A DNA stretch of 64,000 bases from the NCBI GenBank assembly GCA_965232815.1, contig OZ247427.1, forward strand, positions 682,001 through 746,000. The letters are read 5' to 3'. Below are positions 15,271-23,627 of the stretch, one piece after another (the first letter of the stretch is position 1; each line of letters begins with the position of its first letter). The position numbers and the translations under genes were made by a program. The DNA comes from Bin87 sp026710825. Lineage in GTDB: Bacteria; Chloroflexota; Dehalococcoidia; Lucifugimonadales; UBA3495. The notes under the pieces were generated by a model, which was given only the letters and a program-made list of their open reading frames with translations, ran no database searches and was not told the origin of the DNA.

Positions 15271-16050
15271 CTAAATCAGTTGAGCCGGCGTGAAGATTCC
15301 CTCCATGTCTGCTTCCGTGGCGGGAGATTTGGCCGGCTGGCCCAGGTTGGTGTCCATGAACCAGTACACCTGCTTGAGGTGATGGGTGCTGTGGCTCAGG
15401 ATGATGTTGAGCAGTTCCAGTACCGTGACTTCGCCGCCGTAGTGCGCGGGCACTACGCGATCGAACCCCTCGGTGTCGCCGCTGTTGAGGAACGCGACCA
15501 ATCCGTCGGCAACGCCGCAGGCATAGTCTGCGATCTCCTGCGGCTCCTGCAGGTGCGCCAGGCTCTCCTTGCACGCCCGCATATCCTCCTGGCTCATGGA
15601 CCCGCGCGTGCGGCTGGTGTAAGCCAGTTCAGGGAACGACACGATGTGGACCAGCGTGTCTCGCAGCATCTCAGGGCGCCATTGCACCGGCTGGGCAAGC
15701 TGCTCTGCGCTCAGTTCCAGCGTGGCTCGGACGGCGGCCTCCAGGATCACGCGGTACTTGTCGGCCAGCCAAGCGGTCTTGCCCGACAGGTCGATGGGCG
15801 CGTCATCGAGTCCCAGCGCCGGGATCAGCTTCTTGGGGTAGTACCCGATGATGACTTCCGTCCCGTCGATGATGGTGACGGGGGCGGACAGCACGCCACG
15901 GGCCTTCAGGTCCTCGCGCGCCGCGTCGTCGGTCAGCAGGTCGTGGTGTTCATACTGAACACCGTTGGACGCGAGGAATTCCTCCAACGTCCGGCAGCTG
16001 AATCAACCAGGGTTGGTGTATACGTGAACTTCTCTGACTGCGGTTGTCAT
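15271..16050 (-). CDS. Glutaredoxin-DinB fusion, candidate selenoprotein (in-frame TGA)
   Basis: Read through one TGA, this is a 259-residue protein. Residues 1-85 are a glutaredoxin-like fold: strand VREVHVYTNPG, then TGA at codon 16 (16005-16003), then FSC with Cys19, so the redox motif is U-F-S-C; the cis-proline is Pro57 (SAPVTIIDG). Residues 90-259 resemble a DinB four-helix metal-binding domain, with His in LVHIVSF and SHSTHHLKQ. The upstream ATG at 16050 has an AGGGGAAAG ribosome site and lies 28 nt after the GMC gene. A hairpin starts 13 nt past the TGA, as bacterial SECIS elements do. The stop codon sits exactly where the attacking Cys belongs, so selenocysteine is more likely than a broken gene. 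A TTG at 15987 would leave out the active site. Confidence 0.8.
15963..16005 (-). promoter_or_regulatory. Candidate bacterial SECIS element
   Basis: Starting from the TGA (16005-16003), after 13 nt comes stem CGTTGGA (15989-15983), a 13-nt apical region starting GG, and the exact complement TCCAACG (15969-15963). The apical G is about 21 nt from the TGA, within the range described for bacterial SECIS hairpins. The apical part contains GGAATTCC, which could pair further. Confidence 0.6.
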
Positions 16051-16078
16051 TCTACTTTCCCCTTTTTGGATTGTTGAT

Positions 16079-17617
16079 CTATTCGCCGGCGCGGAACCAG
16101 TCCGCCTTGCGCTCGGCAATCATGATCGTCGTGCAGTTGGTGTTGGCGCGGATGCAGTCGGGCATGACCGACGCGTCGGCCACATGGAGGTTCTCAAGCC
16201 CGTACACCCGGCAATGCTGGTCAACGACGGCCATCGGGTCGTCGGGCGTACCGATCTTGCAGGTGCCCGAGATGTGCTGCGAGGTGCTGACCGTGCGCTT
16301 CAGCCAGTCGTTCAGCGCCTCGTCGCTTTCCATATCCGCCGGCAGCGGGTCGAGCAGTTCGTCGGCCACGTCGCGGTAGTGTTCGCTGTCCAGCAGGTTC
16401 ACGCACAGCCGGACGGCTTCCCGCATCCGTGCCAGGTCGAACTCCTCCTGGAAGTAGTTGTAATTCAGCGCGACCTGTTCGTTCGGGTCAGTGCTCGCCA
16501 GTCGCAGGTGTCCCGAACCGATCGCCAGTTCCAGGATGCAGGTGAACCGGATGCCCTCGGCCTCCAGCGGGTCGCCGGCGATGGGCGACGAGAACGACGA
16601 TTGCATGATCTGGATGTCGTTGCGCAGGTGGCTGCCCGTCGCCGTGTACCGCAAACACACCTGGGTGCGCGGCGCCGACGCGTCCAGCGGAAAGTCGTCC
16701 TTGACCTTCACCGGCACGCGGATGTTGGGATGGTCGCGCAGGTTCTGTCCAACGCCGGGCAGTTCATGCACCACCGGTATCCCCATCTCGCGCAAGTGGT
16801 CGGCCGGGCCGACGCCCGACAGCATGAGGAGTTGCGGCGACCCGATGGATCCAGAGCTCAGGATGATGTCATCACCCTCGACGGTGAACACTTCTCCACC
16901 GCTCTCCACCTCCACACCCACGGCCTTCTTGCCCTCAAATATGATGCGGCGGCACGTGACGTTGGCGCGGATGGTCAGGTTCAATCGGTGGCGCGCTTCC
17001 CGCAGGTACGTGATCGATGTGCTCATGCGGACGCCGTTGGGGTTGTTCATCGGAACGGGACCCACGCCGCCCGAGTCCGGATGGTTCATGTCGGGGTCGT
17101 CGGGGTAACCGGCCTCCCGGCAGGCGCTCCAGAATGCCGACTGGGCCGGCAGCCAGTCCTCACGGCGATGACGGCGCACGGGTATCGGACCAGTGTTGCC
17201 GTGGAAGTCGTCGCTGATGTCGGTGTCAGTCTCAAGTTTGCGGAAGTAGGGCAGGCACTCGGTGAATCCCCACTCGGTATTTCCCAACGCCGCCCAGGCG
17301 TCATAGTCCTCGGGCACGCCGCGGAGCAGCACCTGGCCGTTGATGGCCGACGACCCGCCAACGACACGGCCGCGCGGCACAGGCATAGGATTGGCCTGCC
17401 CGGGGTTCTGCGCCCAGAAGGTCCAGTTGTGCGGCGCGTTGACGGCAGAGGCCGTCTGGTCGTAGCCGTACTTCAGGTCGTCGGGATACAGCTCAAAGTC
17501 GGGATAGTCCGGCCCAGCTTCAAGCACCAGCACCGAACGGTCCGGGTCCTCGGTAAGGCGGGCCGCCATCGTGCACCCGGCCGAGCCGGCGCCGATGATG
17601 ATCACGTCATACTTCAT
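16079..17617 (-). CDS. GMC-family FAD oxidoreductase (choline dehydrogenase-like)
   Basis: A 512-residue flavoenzyme that oxidises an alcohol. The Rossmann motif IIGAGSAGCTMAARL is at residues 7-21, followed by VLEAGPD. The GMC signatures are present: PRGRVVGGSSAINGQVLLRG (flavin attachment loop) and SSGSIGSPQLLMLSGVGP. The active-site His448 lies in SQHISGTCKIG and the second residue, Asn, in IRANTNCTTIMIAE. AGGAGG precedes the ATG. It is first in an operon with the glutaredoxin-DinB and PAC2-like genes. The closest known types are choline, alkyl-alcohol or polyethylene-glycol dehydrogenases. The substrate is not determined, and there is no signal peptide, so it is probably cytoplasmic. Confidence 0.9.
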   Translation of the reverse strand: MKYDVIIIGAGSAGCTMAARLTEDPDRSVLVLEAGPDYPDFELYPDDLKYGYDQTASAVNAPHNWTFWAQNPGQANPMPVPRGRVVGGSSAINGQVLLRGVPEDYDAWAALGNTEWGFTECLPYFRKLETDTDISDDFHGNTGPIPVRRHRREDWLPAQSAFWSACREAGYPDDPDMNHPDSGGVGPVPMNNPNGVRMSTSITYLREARHRLNLTIRANVTCRRIIFEGKKAVGVEVESGGEVFTVEGDDIILSSGSIGSPQLLMLSGVGPADHLREMGIPVVHELPGVGQNLRDHPNIRVPVKVKDDFPLDASAPRTQVCLRYTATGSHLRNDIQIMQSSFSSPIAGDPLEAEGIRFTCILELAIGSGHLRLASTDPNEQVALNYNYFQEEFDLARMREAVRLCVNLLDSEHYRDVADELLDPLPADMESDEALNDWLKRTVSTSQHISGTCKIGTPDDPMAVVDQHCRVYGLENLHVADASVMPDCIRANTNCTTIMIAERKADWFRAGE

Positions 17618-17641
17618 TGTGCAAAGCCTCCTGATGGACGC

Positions 17642-17998
17642 CTACGTATTGTCATTCTCCTGCGAATTATCGCTACAATCGCCATCGCCGGCAAGCGGCG
17701 GCGATGCCGCTGGCGAGTTTTTTTTCGACCACGGGTAGGGCTTGTCGTAGGAGACAGGGCCCACCTTCCCGGCCAAACGAGCGATTCGCAAATTCTCCTC
17801 GAGGCGCTTCTTATATTCTGGAAAGTCCGGCACGGAACGCCACTCGCCGCGTTCGGAGGAGCGCAGCATATCTAGTTCTTCAGCGTCTTCAACGCCATCG
17901 TCGTCGTTGAATGGCCAAGGTTCATCGAAAGGCCACAACTCTGCCAGTTCTTCTTCAGAAAATGGAGGTTCTCGGTTTTCATTGTCCGCAGTTGTCAT
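17642..17998 (-). CDS. Antitoxin-like acidic protein (BrnA/CopG-associated type)
   Basis: A 118-residue, strongly acidic protein. The central part DMLRSSERGEWRSVPDFPEY resembles the start of antitoxins that pair with the toxin type encoded just upstream; those usually continue into a ribbon-helix-helix domain. Here the C-terminus is a polar, Pro/Ser-rich tail without a clear DNA-binding fold, so the protein may be divergent or truncated. GGAGG 6 nt before 17998 decides the start; the frame is open to 18031, overlapping the toxin gene. It presumably neutralises the toxin by direct contact. Function is inferred mostly from the neighbour. Confidence 0.55.
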   Translation of the reverse strand: MTTADNENREPPFSEEELAELWPFDEPWPFNDDDGVEDAEELDMLRSSERGEWRSVPDFPEYKKRLEENLRIARLAGKVGPVSYDKPYPWSKKNSPAASPPLAGDGDCSDNSQENDNT

Positions 17999-18014
17999 CT
18001 GCTGCCTCCACTCA

Positions 18015-18284
18015 CTATCGCAGGTAATCACGAGTTGCTCTGCGGCTGGGATACGCAGTCCTCAACACGAACGTGTCCCCTTCCATCACAAACGGCACTT
18101 CATAAGCGTAATTCCCGATACGAACGATGAACATTCGCTGGCCCGGGTGTCGCCTTTGATTGGGATGGTCAACCGTATCCAACAACCCGCCATTCTCCAA
18201 GTGATCCAAGACCTGTTCAAAAGATAGACCGCGTTCCCGCATTAACCGATCGTTTTTGTCAGCGTACCAAGAGTAGTTTGACAT
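18015..18284 (-). CDS. Toxin of a type II toxin-antitoxin pair (BrnT/DUF4258-like)
   Basis: An 89-residue basic protein. The pattern WYADKNDRLMRERGLSFEQV, then HLENGGLLDTVDHPNQRRHPGQ, then VRIGNYAYEVPFVMEGDTFV and TAYPSRRATRDYL, is that of small RNase-like toxins annotated as BrnT- or DUF4258-like. These inhibit growth, probably by cutting RNA. The start at 18284 matches the family; the longer frame to 18332 begins with unrelated hydrophobic residues. The toxin gene precedes the antitoxin gene by 16 nt. A perfect palindrome lies just upstream and may be the autoregulatory operator. Confidence 0.7.
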   Translation of the reverse strand: MSNYSWYADKNDRLMRERGLSFEQVLDHLENGGLLDTVDHPNQRRHPGQRMFIVRIGNYAYEVPFVMEGDTFVLRTAYPSRRATRDYLR

Positions 18285-18287
18285 TAC

Positions 18288-18298
18288 GGTACTGTACC
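18288..18298. promoter_or_regulatory. Palindrome upstream of the toxin gene, candidate operator
   Basis: GGTACTGTACC is a perfect 11-bp palindrome 3 nt before the toxin start codon on the minus strand. Toxin-antitoxin operons usually repress themselves at such sites. Not tested by any comparison. Confidence 0.35.
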
Positions 18299-18458
18299 AC
18301 AGCGCGGCGGGGCCAAGCATAATTCCCAACACCGCGCGTTTGCGCTATACTGCCGCCAACCCGCGCCTCAGGCCGGCAGCGTCTTTCCACCTCTGCCCTA
18401 AACCGCCGCCGCGTCCACCGCGCACGATGCAATCCGTCGCAATGAGAGGAGAGTAGCC

Positions 18459-19643
18459 ATGCAGTTCGGCCTGCTTTACGAATGCCAGCGCCCATTTGAG
18501 GGCACCGAGATTGATTGGAACGCGCTATACAAGGAAACCCTGGAACAGTGCGAGTTGGCCGACCAGGTGGGATTCGACAACCTCTGGTTCGTGGAACACC
18601 ACTTTCTGACCGGCTTCTCCGGCTCGCCGTCGCAGGACGCCATGTTCGGCGCTCTCAGCCGCATCACCAAGAACATCCGCATCGGCTACGGCGTCTGCAT
18701 CCTGCCCTACCACCATCCCGTTCGCGTCGCCGAGCGCGTGGCCCTGCTGGACCAGCTCACCGACGGACGCATCGAGGTCGGCACCGGCCGCTCCAATGCC
18801 TACGAGCAGACCGGCCTGGGCATCGACCCGCGCGATACCCGCAGCCTGTGGAATGAGTCCATCAACATGCTGCCCAAGATCTGGACTTCCGACGAGTACG
18901 AGTATGAGGGCGAGCACTGGAGCGTGCCCAAGCGGCGCGTCCTGCCCAAGCCCTTCCAGCAGCCGCACCCGCGGATGTACCTGGCCTGCACCTCCGAGGA
19001 CAGCTTCCGGCTGGCCGCCCAGAAGGGCATCGGCGTCCTTTCCTCGGCATCCTACGCCGTCGAAGTCCTTAAGGAAAAGGTACAGATCTACCGGGACGCC
19101 CTCAAGGACTGCGAGCCCGTCGGCGAGTTCATCACCGAGTTCTGGGGCAACAATGTCCACGGCTTCTGCGACGATGACGACGACTATGCCAAGGAACTAG
19201 CCGCCGAGTCCATGAAGACCTTCTTCGGCCCCGACAAGCCCTACATTGCCGGCCGCATTGGAGCCTATGAGGAACTGCTGGAGGCCTGGGGCGGCGTGCC
19301 CGACCACCTTTCCGCAGACTTCAGCCGCTGGTTGCGCCAGTCCGATGAAGAGCACCAGCAGTTGGCCCAGGACGTCGGCCTGTCGCTGGACGCCGGCCCC
19401 GGCGCCGCCCGCGCCGCCATCGCCCAACTGGACGGCAAGACCCTGTCCGACCGCGGCGTCATCATCGCCGGCAACCCCGAGTCCTGCATCAAGACCTGCC
19501 AGATGTACGAGGACATCGGCGTCGACCAGGTCATGCTGATCATGCAGACCGAGACCATTCCCCACGAGAAGGTCATGGCCTCCATCGAGAAGTTCGGCAA
19601 AGAAGTGATCCCCCACTTCCGGAACGGCAACGGCTCCAAGTAG
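18459..19643 (+). CDS. LLM-class (luciferase-like) flavin-dependent oxidoreductase
   Basis: A 394-residue TIM-barrel flavin enzyme of the bacterial luciferase-like superfamily. Typical segments are ADQVGFDNLWFVEHHF, IRIGYGVCILPYHHPVRVAE and QLTDGRIEVGTGRS. Members use reduced FMN or coenzyme F420 to oxidise small molecules or to open them with oxygen; the sequence alone does not tell which cofactor is used. GAGAGGAG precedes the ATG. It stands before a palindromic terminator-like element and a second LLM gene on the same strand. A possible -10 TATACT lies near 18345. Confidence 0.88.
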   Translation: MQFGLLYECQRPFEGTEIDWNALYKETLEQCELADQVGFDNLWFVEHHFLTGFSGSPSQDAMFGALSRITKNIRIGYGVCILPYHHPVRVAERVALLDQLTDGRIEVGTGRSNAYEQTGLGIDPRDTRSLWNESINMLPKIWTSDEYEYEGEHWSVPKRRVLPKPFQQPHPRMYLACTSEDSFRLAAQKGIGVLSSASYAVEVLKEKVQIYRDALKDCEPVGEFITEFWGNNVHGFCDDDDDYAKELAAESMKTFFGPDKPYIAGRIGAYEELLEAWGGVPDHLSADFSRWLRQSDEEHQQLAQDVGLSLDAGPGAARAAIAQLDGKTLSDRGVIIAGNPESCIKTCQMYEDIGVDQVMLIMQTETIPHEKVMASIEKFGKEVIPHFRNGNGSK

Positions 19644-19667
19644 CCGCCCGATAAAACCCGGACTGCC

Positions 19668-19701
19668 GTAGGGGCGAATGATTATTCGCCCCTACATTTT
19701 T
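19668..19701 (+). terminator. Palindromic GTAGGGGCGAAT element acting as terminator
   Basis: Perfect 12-bp arms GTAGGGGCGAAT (19668-19679) and ATTCGCCCCTAC (19684-19695), 4-nt loop, followed by A and five T (19697-19701). It is a copy of the element at 10723-10750, here with a T tract, so termination between the two LLM genes is likely. Confidence 0.75.
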
Positions 19702-19715
19702 GAGGCTGCGACCCC

Positions 19716-20654
19716 GTGACCGATCAACCCGTCAAATTCAACGTCCGCGTCAACCAGTACCGCTATTCCTACGAAGACCTGCTGCGCGTCTGGCTGGAGG
19801 CGGACCGCCTCGGCTACTACTCGGCCAGCCTCTTCGACCTGCTCAACACCGACGCGCTGGAATGCTGGACGACGCTGACCGCGCTGCTGGCGCAGACCCA
19901 CAGCATTCGCGCCGTGCCCATGGTGTTGGCGAATCCGTACCGGCATCCGGCACTGCTCGCCAAGATGGCAGCGACGCTGGACGTGATCAGCGGCGGACGA
20001 ATCACGCTGGGCATCGGAGCAGGAGGCAGCGGCAGCGACACCCGCGCCAGCGGCCTGACGTTCCCCGCGACCCGTGAGCGTTGCGAGATGCTCGAGGAAT
20101 CGGTGGACCTCATCCGGCGGCTGTGGTCTGAACCGTCCGTAACGCATGACGGCAAGTACTACGCAGTTCACGGCGCGTCCGTTCAGCCCAAACCAGGGCG
20201 GCGACCGATGCTGCCCGTGCTCGTCGGCGGGCACGGTCCCCGCTACGTTCTGCCAACCATCGGGCGCATCGCAGACATTGCCAACGTGGGCAACAACGAC
20301 ACGGTGGATGAGCATCGCCGGTACCAGGGGATCGTGCATCGCGCCGCCGAAGCCGCCGGCCGCGACCCGTCCAGCATCGAGTGGACGCACAACGCCGACT
20401 GCGTGATTGCCCCGACGCAGAGGGAGTTCGACGCGTTGGTGGCGCGGTTGGCGGAACAGGCCGGTATGACCTCCGCCCAATACCAGGCAGAGCGCTTGAC
20501 GAACACTCTATCGGGAACGCCGGATCGGGTGGCGGAGCGGATCAACGAATACGTGGAGTCCGGCATCCGCTACTTCTTTGTCGTGTTCCCGAACCCGGCG
20601 CCATCCGAAACCCTGGCCCTGTTCGCCGAGGAGGTCATGGCGAAGTTCAACTGA
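19716..20654 (+). CDS. LLM-class flavin-dependent oxidoreductase
   Basis: A 312-residue luciferase-like TIM barrel, shorter than its neighbour and only distantly similar. Segments EADRLGYYSASLFDLLN, IRAVPMVLANPYRHPALLAK, DVISGGRITLGIGAGGSGSD and RRPMLPVLVGGHGPRYV follow the F420/FMN LLM layout. Translation starts at GTG. The gene ends inside the last codons of the convergent MFS gene (8-nt tail-to-tail overlap). Probably a monooxygenase or F420-dependent dehydrogenase of unknown substrate. Confidence 0.85.
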   Translation: MTDQPVKFNVRVNQYRYSYEDLLRVWLEADRLGYYSASLFDLLNTDALECWTTLTALLAQTHSIRAVPMVLANPYRHPALLAKMAATLDVISGGRITLGIGAGGSGSDTRASGLTFPATRERCEMLEESVDLIRRLWSEPSVTHDGKYYAVHGASVQPKPGRRPMLPVLVGGHGPRYVLPTIGRIADIANVGNNDTVDEHRRYQGIVHRAAEAAGRDPSSIEWTHNADCVIAPTQREFDALVARLAEQAGMTSAQYQAERLTNTLSGTPDRVAERINEYVESGIRYFFVVFPNPAPSETLALFAEEVMAKFN

Positions 20655-21954
20655 TCGACGAGTTTGCCGCCGGTTGCGATGGCGACAAACGCGGTTGTCC
20701 CATCAAAAAGAACAGTCCGGCGCCGATCAAACTCAAGGCCGCCGCAGCGACTGCCACCACACTGGAGCCACCGAACCATACTGACCAGAGCCACCCCACT
20801 GCCGGCAATAACGGGAACGCTGCCAGATATTTCAAAAAGAATATGGTTGCCGTAACCGCCGCGAAATTCCGTCTCCCAAAATATTTCCCCGCCGCCGCTA
20901 TCCCCGGGGCTACGCTGACCCCGGATGCGGCTGCCAGCAGAAGGGTTGCAATCAAGAACTCCAGCATCTGCCCGATGAACATCATGCCTATGCCGATTGC
21001 CGTGGCGATCGCCGCGCCCGATAGTACGTACCGGATGGGCCAACGGTAACCCAGGAAACCTCCTGCCAGGATGAACGGGATGGTCAGATAGCTGTTCAAA
21101 CGCCTGATGTCTCGTACCGTATCTAACTCGACGCCCCGGTCCACGATCACCGGAGTCGCGTACACGTGAGAGATCGACTCGACGGCCGAAGTGCAGCAAA
21201 TGGCGGCCGCAAGCATCCAGAACTGGCCCGACCGCAACGCTTCCCGCCAGGCGTAGTTGGGGATGCTGAGATCCGGCGCCGCGCCCAAGCCATCAGGCCG
21301 CTCTCCCGAATCTTCGGGATGGTCCCGAGATGCGCGGGACAGCACCGGTGTTGCGACCAGTACGATCAGTCCGACTGCCACCATCACAATCCGCCAGTCC
21401 ACCACGTCGGCCAGCAGCGGCACCGCGAAATCAACAATTGCGGCGGCGATGGCCACAGCGAAAAACAGCGCGGCCAGTGCGACCACCAACCGGCGCCGGA
21501 ACCAGTGGTTCAGGGTAGTTATGGCCGGCAGGTAAATGCCAACGAGTCCCAATCCCCCGGTGGCGGTCAGTGCGAGAACCTGGATACCGCGCACGGGCAC
21601 CGCCGCCAGAAGAACCGTTACCCCAACCAGCGCGAGACCAATCCGTACGACGCGTCGCGGACCAATTTGGTCAATCGCCGATCCCAGGAAAGGCAGAGCC
21701 AACAGCCCGACCGCCCCGCCGACCAGGATGACCACCGAGTACCATTTCGCGCCATTGCCAACATATTCATACAGGAGCGTGGAGTAGGCGGTCAGAGCCG
21801 CCGTTTCGCCGATTTGGCGGCCAACGAGGATCACAAGGAATCCGACCACCACCAGCCGCCACCCGTAGAACACTCCGCCGGTGTTATCGCTCCGGATGAA
21901 ATTCGACAACCACGCCATCACCCCCGGCCGGCCGTCATTTGCGCTCGGCTCCAT
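20647..21954 (-). CDS. OFA-type MFS transporter
   Basis: A 435-residue carrier with 12 predicted helices. FYGWRLVVVGFLVILVGRQI at the start and the long central loop with SRDHPEDSGERPDGLGAAPD are features of the oxalate/formate antiporter (OFA)-like group, which moves organic anions. The start at 21954 (MEPSANDGRP) has GGGGG about 11 nt upstream; the open frame extends to 22107 but overlaps the upstream carrier gene. It lies 16 nt after a homologous carrier gene in the same operon, suggesting tandem duplication followed by divergence. Its substrate may be an organic acid; this is inferred from the group only. Confidence 0.83.
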   Translation of the reverse strand: MEPSANDGRPGVMAWLSNFIRSDNTGGVFYGWRLVVVGFLVILVGRQIGETAALTAYSTLLYEYVGNGAKWYSVVILVGGAVGLLALPFLGSAIDQIGPRRVVRIGLALVGVTVLLAAVPVRGIQVLALTATGGLGLVGIYLPAITTLNHWFRRRLVVALAALFFAVAIAAAIVDFAVPLLADVVDWRIVMVAVGLIVLVATPVLSRASRDHPEDSGERPDGLGAAPDLSIPNYAWREALRSGQFWMLAAAICCTSAVESISHVYATPVIVDRGVELDTVRDIRRLNSYLTIPFILAGGFLGYRWPIRYVLSGAAIATAIGIGMMFIGQMLEFLIATLLLAAASGVSVAPGIAAAGKYFGRRNFAAVTATIFFLKYLAAFPLLPAVGWLWSVWFGGSSVVAVAAAALSLIGAGLFFLMGQPRLSPSQPAANSSIS

Positions 21955-21970
21955 CAAGCGGAGCCCCCGT

Positions 21971-23347
21971 TCAATCCGACGCTCCCGCTCCGCGGCTGAC
22001 CAGCCGGCGGACGTCGGCCTGCCGACGCTGCGATGGGGACAGTTGGGGGTTCCCCAGCACCAGGAACATGAACGAGCCGATCGCGCTGACGATGGCGATG
22101 GTGGCAAACGGCAGGGTGTACGTGCCGGTGATGGAGTCCCGCATCCAGGCGATGTATGGCACGACCACGATGAACATGATGTTCATGGGGATCATCGAGA
22201 TGCCGGTGATCCTGGCGAAGCTGCTCCGTCCGAAGTAGACCCCGCGTATCGACGTGGTCAATGGCGTGCGTCCGCCGAACCCAATACCCATCAGGATCCC
22301 GAACAGGAAGAACATCGGCAGCGTCTCTGCGAACAGCAGCACCGTGATGGCGATCGACTGCAGGAACGAAAAAGCCCATATCGCGATTCGAATGGGAATG
22401 CGGTCGCCGACCATCCCGCCGATCACCATGAACGCGGTGGACACAGCGGTTTGCACGGAGATCACAAGACCGACCTCCACCAGGCTGAAACCCCGCTCGA
22501 CCATCACCAAGCCCAAGTAGGTCATGACGCTGATGATAATGATGGACGAACTGGCGTGGCCCATGGTGATGAGCCAGAACGCACGGGTGCGGACTGCCTC
22601 CTGCCAGGAATAATCCGGCGCGATCGAACCGCCATTGGTCGAACGTCGGGGGCCGGCCTCACCAACGGTTGCGGGGTCGATTCCATCGGGGTGCTGGCCG
22701 TAGTCCTCGGGGCGGTTTCGCACCAGCGCAGCCAGTGGAAGCGACGCGACCAGTCCGACACACCCCACCACCAACGCCGTGTTCTGCCATCCCAGACGTC
22801 CCGGGATCTCCATGGCCGTGTGCGCGTCCCAGCCCATGGCCCAGGCCATGAGGGGCACGATCACCACGCCGCCGAGTCCGAAGCCCAGCATGGGTATGGA
22901 CATTGCCGTGGAACGCCGGACGCGGAACCAGTTGTTCAACGCGGTATTGGCCGGCAGCCAGGAACCCAGGCCGGCCCCCAGGCTGATGATCACAAACGAA
23001 AGATAGAACATCCACAGGTTGGCCGTTCTGCTGAACAGGATGAACCCGGCGGCGAATATCAGGAGGCCGATGATCACCATCTTGCGCGAGCCCAACTTGT
23101 CCACACCCCAGCCGGCGATGGGGCCCATCACCGTACCCTCCACCCTGGTCAGCGTGAATGCCCAGGACAGTTGCGTGGTGGTCCAACCGAAATTCTGCTG
23201 GAGAATCGGCATCCACAGGGAGAGCGCCTGGAACAGCGGCACCGTCCCGATGACCATGATCACCGCGCCTATTACAGCCAGCCACCACCCGTAGAACATG
23301 CCTCGCGCCAGCCGCACCGGGTGGGCGAGTTCACGCGCTTGCAACAA
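21971..23347 (-). CDS. OFA-type MFS transporter
   Basis: A 458-residue carrier closely related in layout to the gene that follows it. It has about 12 helices, FYGWWLAVIGAVIMVIGT near the start, the loop DKLGSRKMVIIGLLIFAAG, and the mid-protein loop NRPEDYGQHPDGIDP that marks OFA-like proteins. The apparent start is TTG at 23347; ATG at 23299 (MFYGWW) is a credible alternative because it begins exactly at the conserved region. It is first in the two-carrier operon and divergent from the penicillin-acylase-like gene, so it may import that enzyme's products or substrates. That link is inference. Confidence 0.83.
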   Translation of the reverse strand: MLQARELAHPVRLARGMFYGWWLAVIGAVIMVIGTVPLFQALSLWMPILQQNFGWTTTQLSWAFTLTRVEGTVMGPIAGWGVDKLGSRKMVIIGLLIFAAGFILFSRTANLWMFYLSFVIISLGAGLGSWLPANTALNNWFRVRRSTAMSIPMLGFGLGGVVIVPLMAWAMGWDAHTAMEIPGRLGWQNTALVVGCVGLVASLPLAALVRNRPEDYGQHPDGIDPATVGEAGPRRSTNGGSIAPDYSWQEAVRTRAFWLITMGHASSSIIIISVMTYLGLVMVERGFSLVEVGLVISVQTAVSTAFMVIGGMVGDRIPIRIAIWAFSFLQSIAITVLLFAETLPMFFLFGILMGIGFGGRTPLTTSIRGVYFGRSSFARITGISMIPMNIMFIVVVPYIAWMRDSITGTYTLPFATIAIVSAIGSFMFLVLGNPQLSPSQRRQADVRRLVSRGAGASD

Positions 23348-23627
23348 CAGGGATCAACCTCTATGGACTACGATAATCGCCACGGCTCAAGGCGATTCCG
23401 GAAACATCGCCGATCATTATACTCCACCCGGTCTTGTATCGGTGTTTCTATATCGTTGGTGGTAGCGGCGAGGGGTCATCGCACCGGCGATCAGAACGGT
23501 GGCGACTTCTTCCGGGGCGCAGATGGTGGGCAAGCGCCGAACGATAACCGGCGATCCTTCCGCCCGGCCTGCCCAATGCTGGCCGCCTGTTGTACCATGG
23601 CTGCAAACCTGACGGGGGCCTACCAAC

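Noticed and set aside
15271..15987. Shorter glutaredoxin-DinB gene from TTG 15987
   Set aside because: It would begin after the redox motif and lacks a ribosome site; the upstream ATG at 16050 with a TGA read as Sec explains the gene better.
16184..17875. 563-codon open frame on the plus strand
   Set aside because: Antisense to the GMC oxidoreductase gene, which has a full set of motifs. No motif on this strand.
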